A DNA stretch of 64,000 nt, from contig SSNP01000006.1 of the NCBI GenBank assembly GCA_006937955.1, forward strand, positions 5,246,063 to 5,310,062, in the 5' to 3' direction. The notes beneath the pieces were generated by a model that was not told where the DNA came from, did not search any database, and worked only from the letters and a program-made list of their open reading frames with translations. Numbering within the stretch: position 1 is the stretch's first letter; each line of letters begins with the position of its first letter. This document shows, one piece after another, positions 12,659 to 27,600 of the stretch. The position numbers and the translations under genes were made by a program. Source of the DNA: Pachypanchax playfairii. Lineage: Eukaryota; Chordata; Actinopteri; Cyprinodontiformes; Aplocheilidae.

Positions 12659-15600
12659 GTAGGAAAACTTCTCTATCAAGCATCATCAAAAAAAAGATTG
12701 AATCTAAATATCTTCTTTTTCTTTTGAGATTTAATAATCTGTGTATTTTTCCACTGACCACTGTTCTGTTTAAATGTGGCTTCAGTTAAAACCCAGCCTG
12801 CTTCTTCTGGCCATGCACCAGTTGCACTGCAACAAACAGGTTAACTGCCTTCTAAAACACAGTTTATTAAAGTGTGTGTGTTTTTCACTCAGTCCTCCCA
12901 CACTGGCCCAAGTGGAATTCATACCATGACCCAGAATTCAAAAACAGACCTCTCTGTTCACGAGGTTACTGATTCCCACCCACTGATAAGTTTCATGTGT
13001 TGAAAAGAAGAAGAGAACTCAGAGTCAAGAGCTGTTATACTAATTCATTCATTATACACAGAATGAGCTTTAACCTGTCTTTTAACTGTATTAAATCTTA
13101 TATCACAACCCATTTATGATGATAAATGTGAATTTAATTAAAATGTATTGTTGTTTGTTTGTTTTTTATAGGTAATTTATCGCTGCATAGACACAGACAG
13201 AGAGCAGGGAAGGAAGGACAGGTACTGCACAGGTCCAAACGAGGATGGGTATGGAATCAGTTCTTTGTCATTGAGGAATACACTGGACCAGATCCGGTTC
13301 TGGTGGGCAGGGTAGGTTTCACAGTTTTCCTCCTCATCACTTTATTCAAATAAATAAATAAATAGTAAATCACTTATTCTAATAACGTGAGTACTTAAGT
13401 AGTAGTTTAATAGCCAGCGTGTGTTCTGGTGTCAGTACACATACAAGGTGACTGTTAACTCCAACAAGATTTAAATGAGTTTCACTCATTTATCAGCGAG
13501 TGAGAGTGAGACAGAAGAGAGGGTCACGTTGACATTTGTCTGAAGATGATTGGTTGTTTTCCTCCACAACAACATCATCACTCAAACTGAGCAGAAGTTT
13601 TCATAGCAAAGAATAATTGATGTTCACAATGCATCTTATTTCACAGACAGGAGTGTAAAGATGGAACAGGAACTAAACTGAATGTTGAACAACCTCATTT
13701 TTCACTACAATATTCTAAATCTCTCATTTATTGACATTTGACTGTCTTTTTGTTTTATTCCTTCATCCTTCTTGTTTGTAGAATTAACTAATTTAAACCC
13801 CACTTCACATCTAGCTGACTAAATGTAGAACAGTCATCTAGACTAGCACAGTGGGATTACTAACATTTAAACATGGAGGCTCTAAACTCTGTTAATGTTA
13901 TCTCTCACTTTCTTCTCATCTGTTCAGCTCCACTCAGATGTTGACAAAGGTGACGGCGACATCAAGTACATCCTATCTGGTGAAGGAGCAGGAACAATAT
14001 TTGTTATTGATGACAAAACAGGCAACATTCATGCCACTAAAACCCTGGACCGCGAGGAGCAGGCTCAGTACACTCTAACAGCTCAGGCTGTGGCCAGAGA
14101 CACTAATGAACCTCTGGAGCCTCCGTCAGAGTTTATAGTGAAAGTTCAAGATATCAACGATAATCCTCCAGAGTTTTTACATGGACCTTACTACGCCAGG
14201 GTGCCTGAGATGTCCAATGTTGGTGAGTAATAAAACCCTAACCCTAACCCTTTTAGTAATTAAGAAAGAGACATTTTAATGTTCAAGACTCATTAAAATA
14301 TCAAGATGTTCCATTCTTGACTTAGGAAAGTCATTTATACTCCCATCATTACATACTAAATGTTCTATATTTAAAACTCTCTCTTTTAGTGAAACAACAA
14401 TAAACCAAACCAGTAAAATCTGGTAAATTTTATTTGAAATGTTCTGTTTTGGTTTTGATTTCACACTAAATTACATGTTGTAAATCAGGTCTGTCACTGA
14501 GTTTCATAAGCAGTGTTACATGATAAACAGCTTTTTTATTGTTTATTATTTCCCTCGTGTCCCGTCTAGTAATAAAGCAATCAGAATATCTGAACAAATA
14601 AAAGTCTGAACAGATTTTATCTGTCAAGCTGCAGACAGCTGCAACTTTCTGCTTCTTATTTATATTTTATTATGGAATGCTGTTAGTTTATTATAACTGT
14701 AATAGTTAAAAATCTGTTTATTAAAATAATTAATAAACAGATTAAAAAAACAATCAATGTTCACTGAGAGGGGACAACTAAAGTCAGAAACCATCAGTTT
14801 TATAGGAAAGCTCCTTTGTTGTTGTTTGTTTTATTTATTTTATATCGGTACATGAGGAATATGTCCACTATTAGCAAAAAAAACAACAACAAAAAAGTAT
14901 TTAGAGTCAAACTGCTTCTGCTAACAGAGTCTCTTTACTCGGACTTCATGACCTGATATGATTTGCTGTTGGATTGTCATCAACTCCTGAAGGCTGACTT
15001 AAGATAAACTACAAATACTTCCTAAAACTAGAACGGTCAAATAAATCCTTTCTCTGAATAAAATGGACTCACAAAGAGAAAAACATGAAGCTGAACCAGC
15101 CAATAACCACAAATAGCAGCAAAGTTGGAATTTTAAGAATTTCAGGCTAAATAAGATTAAATACATAATTTAGTACTTTATGTATTAAGACTACTACATG
15201 ACTGATGCAAAACATCTTAACCCTTTAACACTGAAGTATCATACAGGTTCCCTGATCGTTCTTCTTTACATCAGACTGAAACTTCTCCACACTGTCTGTT
15301 TGATGTGTACCATCACCACCATACATGAAGTCCTAAATACTTTATGATGTACATAATATATGTAAAGCTCTCCTTCTCATCCTTCAGAAACCAGGAGAAT
15401 GTTCTCTTTAGTCTAGATTGTTGTAGAGTTACAGTGATGAGAAGTGCACAGAGTAAAATCTGAGTGGAACTGACTGTGTTCAGACTGTAGTAACTTCCTT
15501 TGTACCACCGTAGTACTTACAGAATACCAATAAATTGTGTTTTATCTTCTTTTTAAAACAAATTAAATTCTCTCCTTAGCATAAACAGTAGCAGAGTTAC

Positions 15601-18600
15601 AGTAATACAAGAAGCTGATGTTTAACCTGTTATGGGCAACATGTTTGTGAAGAGTTAAGATTGAATTATAGATTAAGAACCATACAATCATAAAGATAAT
15701 GTCATATTAGGGAAAATGATGCAGTTTATTGAATGTATGAATAAAGTATCTTAATTGTCTCTGGTTCAGTTAAAAAGATCCTCCAGACTTTGAGGCTATT
15801 TGGTTAAACATTCTATGTTCAAATCAAAATGTCAGGAGCTGAAATGCTGTTTGAGTTGAAGATATATAGTTTTTACTGATTTTCCAATGGGTTTTCATGA
15901 AGTCTGGAGTTTGTTGAGCTCTGTCAGGACATGTGATCTTTTATTAAAGGCATTAAATTCACTAATATTGGAGACAGGATATTTCCGCCAGACAATGATG
16001 AAATGTAGAGAAATATTAGTGAAGACCAGACTTGTAGAATTCCTGCAGCTGCAACATGTTAAAGGAGAAGTGTTTTTCATTCTCGTCCAGTTGGTGAAGG
16101 CAGACAAGCTTGCAGACACTGTTTGTCACACTGTTTTTGATCTGAATCACTGAGGTAATCTCCTCATGATGGAGCTGTCTTATCTGTCATGCAGGTACAT
16201 CGGTGATGCAGGTGACAGCTACAGATGCTGATGACCCCACCTACGGTAACAGTGCTAGGCTGGTCTACAGCATACTGCAAGGACAGCCGTACTTCTCTGT
16301 AGAGCCTCAAACAGGTAAGACTGAGGAAAATGCCCTGGCTGTAGAAAGATGTACAATGTTTATGTTTGTGTCTTGGATTATATAAATACATAATCTACAG
16401 TTCTACAAGATGAATAACTCTGTCCTTTGTAACAATAACCAAGTTGCTAGCTTGTCAGGGTTAACACAAAGAGATAAGATGCCTAAAGACAAATTAGAGT
16501 TGCAAATAAAGCAAACATGCATGTTGTGTCAGGAAGTCAGAGAACCCTGCAGGTAAACAGAGAACATGAAAATTCTAGACACAGACTCCAGATTAAAGAA
16601 ATTGTGCGAGTATTCTAATTCTTTGCAACCAACACCCCCTAAAAATCTATTTTGTGATGCAATATTTTCACCTTCTACTACTTTTAATATAAAACCGCTG
16701 CAAAGTCAGTGCTCCAGGGATCATGTAGCAGCACATCCTCTCCACTGAAACTAGTAAAGAGAAGAAAGTACAGCTGTGAAAAGAAGTCCCAGAGGACATA
16801 CAGTTTGGTCTCTGCAGAGCACAGGCCTAATATTTGGGTTTGCATTAAAAGTAGAAGCTGGATGAAAGAAAAGAGGTTAGGGCAGAAACAGCTCTGTTAG
16901 GTCACAGGCAGAAGGAAAGAACTGCAAGCGAGAGGTTAGGGAAGAAAATGAGAGGAAAATTGGTTTAGAGAGGAACGAGTTCATGGAAAAACGAGTGGTT
17001 TGGGCAGAGAGACTCAGAGAGATTTGAGCAGAGTAAATCTGGCTAATCAAAGTAATGTTGGGTATTTGACTGGCTCAAATCCATAGCTCACATTTCTAAT
17101 TGGTTTGGAGATTATCAGCTTTTCATGCTGTCACACACTTTGCATAATATGACACCAGAAAGCCTCGGTGACACTGCAGGGGGACATGCAGGGAATGAAG
17201 GAGAGAGATGGACAAAGTGGGTGATGAAGAGAAAAGATTACTGGGGCTTGAAATTGTAAAACAGAAATGTTTCATATTTGTGGTGAGTTCCTGCCAGTTC
17301 TTAGATGTTGAATTAATGTGTAAAATATTAATATATTACCCTATCTTCATTTATCGTCTTCACACAGAAACGTATGCTTGTAACCATTTACTTTATAATT
17401 AGCTATGTCACAAATGGGTTGCCTAAAGGAAAACAATGTATGTTATGTCTAAAAACCTTCAACACATTTTGCAGTTAGAGTTGCAAACAACAAAGTTCTG
17501 CTAGACAATCTAACCAACTGAACTATTACTCAGTCTCTATATTAATGTTTAAAAACTATCATCAGTGCTAATTTACATTCATAATTGATAAGCAAGTGTT
17601 GGCCTGTCTGATTGATTGATGTAAAAAAATGGACTTTATGGAGTACCACAGAGATGAGTCCCCAGTCCCTTTTGCTTCTCTTACGAGTTACAGCAGGTCA
17701 TAGAGCAGGTTGTCCGGTAACCAGAGGGTCACCAGTTCGACTTATGTGCTATACAAGTACATGACATTTACCTACATATTCCGGAAACTCCATGTTTGAC
17801 ATGAATGGTCCATTTCTAATGCCTAATGAAACACTGTCTACCTGTTGAACTCAAGTATTAACTATCGACCAGCTCTTTCAGATAGTTGAAAACAATTGGA
17901 AAGTGTAGCATTTTGTTATCATGTAACACTTGGACAAAATGGACAAAATAACCAGAAGTAGACAACACAGTGAAATGCTATCCCAAGCTAAATAAATAAT
18001 GTAAACATAACCTTGCTGTTCCAAATCTCTCATTCCAGGAATAATTCGTACTGCCTTGCCAAACATGGATCGTGAGGCACGTCAGGAGTATGACGTTGTC
18101 ATCCAGGCCAAAGACATGGGGGGTCACATGGGGGGTCTGTCAGGGACCACGGAGGTTAAAATCACGCTAACAGATGTCAATGACAACCCTCCAAAGTTCC
18201 CACAGAGTAAGTAAAGTCCAATGTTGTATCTATCGATAATCTTTAACATCTACTCTATAACTCTCAGTTATGGAAAAGCCACAAAACAGATCTTAAAATT
18301 ATTTTTAATACTTGAGATTCAATTATATATTTTACCTCAATGTATTTTTATTTCAGTCCATTGCATAACTCTGTGTCTGGCACCTGCATTCACTTTTTCT
18401 TTTTCATCTACAGTAGTCAACCTTTCCATTTTTTCTTTTTTTTTACTCCCTCCCGTCCTGTAGCTCTTAACCAAGGGACTCCTGGCAGAAATTCAGCTGA
18501 GCAGCTACAGGACTGGATAGAGAGAGTATAAAGGGAAAAAAGAAGAATTGAGGGATCAGGATTTAGCCTGTGGAGAAGCTGAATAGACAAGAAAAGAGAG

Positions 18601-21600
18601 AGACATGAGCAGAAACAGTGAGGCAGAATGCAAAAGACAGGCAGATGCAGAGAATAAGACTGTCAAAGCCATCACTCCTGTTTCTGTATGTTCCAACAAG
18701 CTGACAGTGTCTCAGTTTCCTGCAAACGCTAAAGCTGCCAAAGCTATAGTCTGATTCTAAAGAACACAACTGGACCAGCTGTTGGGTTTTCCAGACGATT
18801 GTCTCAAGAATGCAAAATGTTTGAAATTTATACACTGACATACAGTATCTGATTTTCTTCTAGCGTCACACTTTCTAACACAGTGATAAAAATCAAACTT
18901 TAAACTAAACTGTGGAACAGTTATGACTTTTATTTTTGTTTGTTTGCTTTAGTTACTACGTCAACACATTTTACACTTCGAGTGCCTGCGACCTGATCAG
19001 GAAGGTTGATGATGCAGGAATAAACAGACCACATGTCACAGTATCCCAGAGCAAGAAACTGAACCCCCAAATCACCCAATGGGTTCCATACAGGGTTCCA
19101 TAAAGATGGTAGGGTTCCATACAGATGGCAGGGTTCCATACAGGGTTCCATACAGATGGCAGGGTTCCATACAGATGGCAGGGTTCCATACAGGGTTCCA
19201 TACAGATGGCAGGGTTCCATACAGGGTTCCATACAGATGGCAGGGTTCCATACAGGGTTCCATACAGATGGCAGGGTTCCATACAGGGTTCCATACAGAT
19301 GGCAGGGTACCATACAGGGTTCCATACAGGGTTCCATACAGATGGCAGGGTTCCATACAGATGGCAGGGTTCCATACAGGGTTCCATACAGATGGCAGGG
19401 TTCCATACAGATGGCAGGGTTCCATACAGGGTTCCATACAGATGGCAGGGTTCCATACAGATGGCAGGGTTCCATACAGATGGCAGGGTTCCATACAGAT
19501 GGCAGGGTTCCATACAGGGTTCCATACAGGGTTCCATACAGATGGCAGGGTTCCATACAGGGTTCCATACAGATGGCAGGGTTCCATACAGGGTTCCATA
19601 CAGGGTTCCATACAGATGGCAGGGTTCCATACAGATGGCAGGGTTCCATACAGGGTTCCATACAGGGTTCCATACAGATGGCAGGGTTCCATACAGATGG
19701 CAGGGTTCCATACAGATGGCAGGGTTCCATACAGATGGCAGGGTTCCATACAGGGTTCCATACAGATGGCAGGGTTCCATACAGGGTTCCATACAGATGG
19801 CAGGGTTCCATACTGGGTTCCATACAGCTGGCAGGGTTCCATACAGATGGCAGGGTTCCATACAGGTTCCATACAGATGGCAGGGTTCCATACAGATGGC
19901 AGGGTTCCATACAGATGGCAGGGTTCCATACAGATGGCAGGGTTCCATACAGATGGCAGGGTTCCATACAGGGTTCCATACAGATGGCAGGGTTCCATAC
20001 AGGGTTCCATACAGATGGCAGGGTTCCATACTGGGTTCCATACAGATGGCAGGGTTCCATACAGATGGCAGGGTTCCATACTGGGTTCCATACAGATGGC
20101 AGGGTTCCATACAGATGGCAGGGTTCCATACTGGGTTCCATACAGATGGTAGGGTTCCATACAGGGTTCCATACAGATGGCAGGGTTCCATACAGGGTTC
20201 CATACAGGGTTCCATACAGATGGCAGGGTTCCATACAGGTGGCAGGGTTCCATACAGGGTTCCATACAGGGTTCCATACAGATGGCAGGGTTCCATACAG
20301 GGTTCCATACAGATGGCAGGGTTCCATACAGGGATCCATACAGATGGCAGGGTTCCATACAGATGGCAGGGTTCCATACAGGGTTCCATACAGATGGCAG
20401 GGTTCCATACAGGGTTCCATACAGGGTTCCATACACATGGCAGGGTTCCATACAGAAGGCAGGGTTCCATACAGGGTTCCATACAGATGGCAGGGTTCCA
20501 TACAGGGTTCCATACAGATGGCAGGGTTCCATACAGATGGCAGGGTTCCATACAGATGGCAGGGTTCCATACAGATGGCAGGGTTCCATACAGGGTTCCA
20601 TACAGGGTTCCATACAGATGGCAGGGTTCCATACAGGGTTCCATACAGGGTTCCATACAGATGGCAGGGTTCCATACAGATGGCAGGGTTCCATACAGAT
20701 GGCAGGGTTCCATACAGGGTTCCATACAGGGTTCCATACAGATGGCAGGGTTCCATACAGGGTTCCATACAGGGTTCCATACACATGGCAGGGTTCCATA
20801 CAGATGGCAGGGTTCCACACAGGGTTCCATACAGATGGCAGGGTTCCATACAGATGGCAGGGTTCCATACAGATGGCAGGGTTCCATACAGGGTTCCATA
20901 CAGGGTTCCATACAGATGGCAGGGTTCCATACAGATGGCAGGGTTCCATACAGGGTTCCATACAGATGGCAGGGTTCCATACAGGGTTCCATACAGATGG
21001 CAGGGTTCCATACAGGGTTCCATACAGATGGCAGGGTTCCATACAGATGGCAGGGTTCCATACAGGGTTCCATACAGATGGCAGGGTTCCATACAGATGG
21101 CAGGGTTCCATACAGATGGCAGGGTTCCATACAGGGTTCCATACAGATGGCAGGGTTCCATACAGGGTTCCATACAGATGGCAGGGTTCCATACAGGGTT
21201 CCATACAGGGTTCCATACAGATGGCAGGGTTCCATACAGGGTCCATACAGGGTTCCATACAGATGGCAGGGTTCCATACAGATGGCAGGGTTCCATACAG
21301 ATGGCAGGGTTCCATACAGATGGCAGGGTTCCATACTGGGTTCCATACAGATGGCAGGGTTCCATACAGATGGCAGGGTTCCATACAGGGTTCCATACAG
21401 ATGGCAGGGTTCCATACAGGGTTCCATACAGGGTTCCATACAGAGGGCAGGGCTCCATACAGGGTTCCATACAGGGTTCCATACAGATGGCAGGGTTCCA
21501 TACAGATGGCAGGGTTCCATACCGGGTTCCATACAGATGGCAGGGTTCCATACAGATGGCAGGGTTCCATACAGATGGCAGGGTTCAATACAGATGGCAG

Positions 21601-24600
21601 GGTTCCATACAGGGTTCCATACAGATGGCAGGGTTCCATACAGGGTTCCATACAGATGGCAGGGTTCCATACAGGGTTCCATACAGGGTTCCATACAGAT
21701 GGCAGGGTTCCATACAGGGTTCCATACAGGGTTCCATACAGATGGCAGGGTTCCATACAGATGGCAGGGTTCCATACAGGGTTCCATACAGATGGCAGGG
21801 TTCCATACAGATGGCAGGGTTCCATACAGATGGCAGGGTTCCATACAGGGTTCCATACAGGGTTCCATACAGATGGCAGGGTTCCATACTGGGTTCCATA
21901 CAGATGGCAGGGTTCCATACAGATGGCAGGGTTCCATACAGGGTTCCATACAGATGGCAGGGTTCCATACAGGGGTCCATACAGATGGCAGGGTTCCATA
22001 CAGGGTTCCATACAGATGGCAGGGTTCCATACAGGGTTCCATACAGGGTTCCATACAGATGGCAGGGTTCCATACAGGGTTCCATACAGGGTTCCATACA
22101 GATGGCAGGGTTCCATACAGGGTTCCATACAGATGGCAGGGTTCCATACAGATGGCAGGGTTCCATACAGATGGCAGGGTTCCATACTGGGTTCCATACA
22201 GATGGCAGGGTTCCATACAGATGGCAGGGTTCCATACAGGGTTCCATACAGATGGCAGGGTTCCATACTGGGTTCCATACAGATGGTAGGGTTCCATACA
22301 GGGTTCCATACAGGGTTCCATACAGATGGTAGGGTTCCATACAGGGTTCCATACAGGGTTCCATACAGATGGCAGGGTTCCATACAGGGTTCCATACAGA
22401 TGGCAGGGTTCCATACAGGGTTCCATACAGATGGCAGGGTTCCATACAGGGTTCCATACAGGGTTCCATACAGATGGCAGGGTTCCATACAGATGGCAGG
22501 GTTCCATACAGGGTTCCATACAGATGGCAGGGTTCCATACAGATGGCAGGGTTCCATACAGGGATCCATACAGATGGCAGGGTTCCATACAGATGGCAGG
22601 GTTCCATACAGATGGCAGGGTTCCATACAGATGGCAGGGTTCCATGTAGGGTTCCATACAGATGGCAGGGTTCCATACAGGGTTCCATACAGATGGCAGG
22701 GTTCCATACAGGGTTCCATACAGATGGCAGGGTTCCATACAGGGTTCCATACAGATGGCAGGGTTCCATACAGGGTTCCATACAGGGTTCCATACAGATG
22801 GCAGGGTTCCATACAGGGTTCCATACAGGGTTCCATACAGATGGCAGGGTTCCATACTGGGTTCCATACAGATGGCAGGGTTCCATACAGATGGCAGGGT
22901 TCCATACAGGGTTCCATACAGATGGCAGGGTTCCATACAGGGTTCCATACAGATGGCAGGGTTCCATACAGGGTTCCATACAGATGGCAGGGTTCCATAC
23001 AGATGGCAGGGTTCCATACAGGGTTCCATACAGCTGGCAGGGTTCCATACAGATGGCAGGGTTCCATACAGGGTTCAATACAGATGGCAGGGTTCCATAC
23101 AGGGTTCCATACACATGGCAGGGTTCCATACAGATGGCAGGGTTCCATACAGGGTTCCATACAGATGGCAGGGTTCCATACAGATGGCAGGGTTCCATAC
23201 AGATGGCAGGGTTCCATACAGGGTTCCATACAGATGGCAGGGTTCCATACAGGGTTCCATACAGAGGGCAGGGTTCCATACTGGGTTCCATACAGATGGC
23301 AGGGTTCCATACTGGGTTCCATACAGATGGTAGGGTTCCATACAGGGTTCCATACAGATGGTAGGGTTCCATACAGGGTTCCATACAGGGTTCCATACAG
23401 ATGGCAGGGTTCCATACAGGGTTCCATACAGGGTTCCATACAGATGGCAGGGTTCCATACAGGGCTCCATACAGATGGCAGGGTTCCATACAGGGTTCCA
23501 TACAGATGGCAGGGTTCCATACAGATGGCAGGGTTCCATACAGGGTTCCATACAGATGGCAGGGTTCCATACAGGGTTCCATACAGGGTTCCATACAGAT
23601 GGCAGGGTTCCATACAGATGGCAGGGTTCCATACAGGGTTCCATACAGGGTTCCATACAGATGGCAGTGTTCCATACAGATGGCAGGGTTCCATACAGGG
23701 TTCCATACAGATGGCAGGGTTCCATACAGGGTTCCATACAGATGGCAGGGTTCCATACTGGGTTCCATACAGATGGCAGGGTTCCATACAGGGTTCCATA
23801 CAGGGTTCCATACAGATGGCAGGGTTCCATACTGGGTTCCATACAGATGGCAGGGTTCCATACAGATGGCAGGGTTCCATACTGGGTTCCATACAGATGG
23901 CAGGGTTCCATACAGATGGCAGGGTTCCATACAGATGGTAGGGTTCCATACAGGGTTCCATACAGGGTTCCATACAGATGGCAGGGTTCCATACAGGGTT
24001 CCATACAGGGTTCCATACAGATGGCAGGGTTCCATACAGATGGCAGGGTTCCATACAGATGGCAGGGTACCATACAGGGTTCCATACAGATGGCAGGGTT
24101 CCATACAGGGTTCCATACAGATGGCAGGGTTCCATACAGGGTTCCATACAGATGGCAGGGTTCCATACAGATGGCAGGGTTCCATACAGATGGCAGGGTT
24201 CCATACAGGGTTCCATACAGATGGCAGGGTTCCATACAGGGTTCCATACAGGGTTCCATACAGATGGCAGGGTTCCATACTGGGTTCCATACAGATGGCA
24301 GGGTTCCATACAGATGGCAGGGTTCAATACAGGGTTCCATACAGATGGCAGGGTTCCAGACAGATGGCAGGGTTCCATACAGATGGCAGGGTTCCATACA
24401 GATGGCAGGGTTCCATACTGGGTTCCATACAGATGGCAGGGTTCCATACAGATGGCAGGGTTCCATACAGGGTTCCATACAGATGGCAGGGTTCCATACT
24501 GGGTTCCATACAGATGGCAGGGTTCCATACTGGGTTCCATACAGATGGCAGGGTTCCATACAGGTGGCAGGGTTCCATACAGGGTTCCATACAGATTGCA

Positions 24601-27600
24601 GGGTTCCATACAGATGGCAGGGTTCAATACAGGGTTCCATACAGATGGCAAGGTTCCATACAGGGTTCCATACAGATGGCAGGGTTCCATACAGGGTTCC
24701 ATACAGATGGCAGGGTTCCATACAGATGGCAGGGTTCCATACTGGGTTCCATACAGATGGCAGGGTTCCATACAGATGGCAGGGTTCCATACAGATGGCA
24801 GGGCTCCATACAGGGTTCCATACAGATGGCAGGGTTCCATACAGGGTTCCATACAGGGTTCCATATAGATGGCAGGGTTCCATACAGGGTTCCATACAGG
24901 GTTCCATACAGATGGCAGGGTTCCATACAGATGGCAGGGTTCCATACAGATGGCAGGGTTCCATACAGGGTTCCATACAGATGGCAGGGGTCCATACAGG
25001 GTTCCATACAGGGTTCCATACAGATGGCAGGGTTCCATACAGGGTTCCATACAGATGGCAGGGTTCCATACAGGGTTCCATACAGATGGCAGGGTTCCAT
25101 ACAGGGTTCCATACAGGGTTCCATACAGATGGCAGGGTTCCATAAAGGGTTCCATAAAGGGTTCCATACAGATGGCAGGGTTCCATACAGATGGCAGGGT
25201 TCCATACAGGGTTCCATACAGGGTTCCATACAGATGGCAGGGTTCCATACAGATGGCAGGGTTGCATACAGGGTTCCATACAGGTGGCAGGGTTCCATAC
25301 AGGGTTCCATACAGAAGGCAGGGTTCCATACAGATGGCAGGGTTCCATACAGATGCAGGGTTCCATACAGGGTTCCATACAGATGGCAGGGTTCCATACA
25401 GGGTTCCATACAGGGTTCCATACAGATGGCAGGGTTCCATACAGGGTTCCATACAGATGGCAGGGTTCCATACAGGGTTCCATACAGATGGCAGGGCTCC
25501 ATACAGGGTTCCATACAGGGTTCCATACAGATGGCAGGGTTCCATACAGATGGCAGGGTACCATACAGATGGCAGGGTTCCATACAGATGGCAGGGTTCC
25601 ATACAGGGTTCCATACAGAGGACAGGGTTCCATACAGGGTTCCATACAGATGGCAGGGTTCCATACAGGGTTCCATACAGGGTTCCATACAGATGGCAGG
25701 GTTCCATACAGGGTTCCATACAGATGGCAGGGTTCCATACAGGGTTCCATACAGATGGCAGGGTTCCATACAGGGTTCCATACAGATGGCAGGGTTCCAT
25801 ACAGATGGCAGGGTTCCATACTGGGTTCCATACAGATGGCAGGGTTCCATACAGATGGCAGGGTTCCATACAGGGTTCCATACAGATGGCAGGGTTCCAT
25901 ACAGGGTTCCATACAGGGTTCCATACAGATGGCAGGGTTCCATACAGGGTTCCATACAGATGGCAGGGTTCCATACAGGGTTCCATACAGATGGCAGGGT
26001 TCCATACAGATGGCAGGGTTCCATACAGATGGCAGGGTTCCATACAGCTGGCAGGGTTCCATACAGGGTTCCATACAGGGTTCCATACAGATGGCAGGGT
26101 TCCATACAGGGTTCCATACAGGGTTCCATACAGATGGCAGGGTTCCATACAGATGGCAGGGTTCCATACAGATGGCAGGGTTCCATACAGGGTTCCATAC
26201 AGATGGCAGGGTTCCATACTGGGTTCCATACAGATGGCAGGGTTCCATACAGGGTTCCATACAGATGGTAGGGTTCCATACAGGGTTCCATACAGGGTTC
26301 CATACCGATGGCAGGGTTCCATACAGGGTTCCATACTGGGTTCCATACAGATGGCAGGGTTCCATACAGATGGCAGGGTTCCATACAGGGTTCCATACAG
26401 ATGGCAGGGTTCCATACAGATGGCAGGGTTCCATACAGATGGCAGGGTTCCATACAGGGTTCCATACAGATGGCAGGGTTCCATACAGGGTTCCATACAG
26501 ATGGCAGGGTTCCATACAGATGGCAGGGTTCCATACAGGGTTCCATACAGATGGCAGGGTTCCATACAGGGTTCCATACAGGGTTCCATACAGATGGCAG
26601 GGTTCCATACAGAAGGCAGGGTTCCATACAGATGGCAGGGTTCCATACAGGGTTCCATACAGGGTTCCATACAGATGGCAGGGTTCCATACAGGGTTCCA
26701 TACAGGGTTCCATACAGATGGCAGGGTTCCATACAGGGTTCCATACAGATGGCAGGGTTCCATACAGGGTTCCATACAGATGGCAGGGTTCCATACAGGG
26801 TTCCATACAGGGTTCCATACAGATGGCAGGGTTCCATACAGGGTTCCATACAGGGTTCCATACAGATGGCAGGGTTCCATACAGATGGCAGGGTTCCATA
26901 CAGGGTTCCATACAGATGGCAGGGTTCCATACAGGGTTCCATACAGATGGCAGGGTTCCATACTGGGTTCCATACAGATGGCAGGGTTCCATACAGATGG
27001 CAGGGTTCCATACAGGGTTCCATACAGGGTTCCATACAGATGGCAGGGTTCCATACAGGGTTCCATACAGGGTTCCATACAGATGGCAGGGTTCCATACA
27101 GGGTTCCATACAGATGGCAGGGTTCCATACAGGGTTCCATACAGGGTTCCATACAGATGGCAGGGTTCCATACTGGGTTCCATACAGATGGCAGGGTTCC
27201 ATACAGGTGGCAGGGTTCCATACAGGGTTCCATACAGATGGCAGGGTTCCATACAGGGTTCCATACAGGGTTCCATACAGATGGCAGGGTTCCATACAGG
27301 GTTCCATACAGGGTTCCATACAGATGGCAGGGTTCCATACAGGGTTCCATACAGATGGCAGGGTTCCATACAGATGGCAGGGTTCCACACAGGGTTCCAT
27401 ACAGATGGCAGGGTTCCATACAGGATTCCATACAGATGGCAGGGTTCCATACTGGCAGGGTTCCATACAGATGGCAGGGTTCCATATAGGGTTCCATACA
27501 GATGGCAGGGTTCCATACAGATGGCAGGGTTCCATACAGGGTTCCATACAGATGGCAGGGTTCCATACAGGGTTCCATACAGATGGCAGGGTTCCATACA

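Noticed and set aside
15887..16153. Overlapping 88- and 74-codon frames in intron 3 as an extra exon or gene
   Set aside because: No cadherin wording, open on both strands in AT-rich sequence; exons 3 and 4 join in frame without it.
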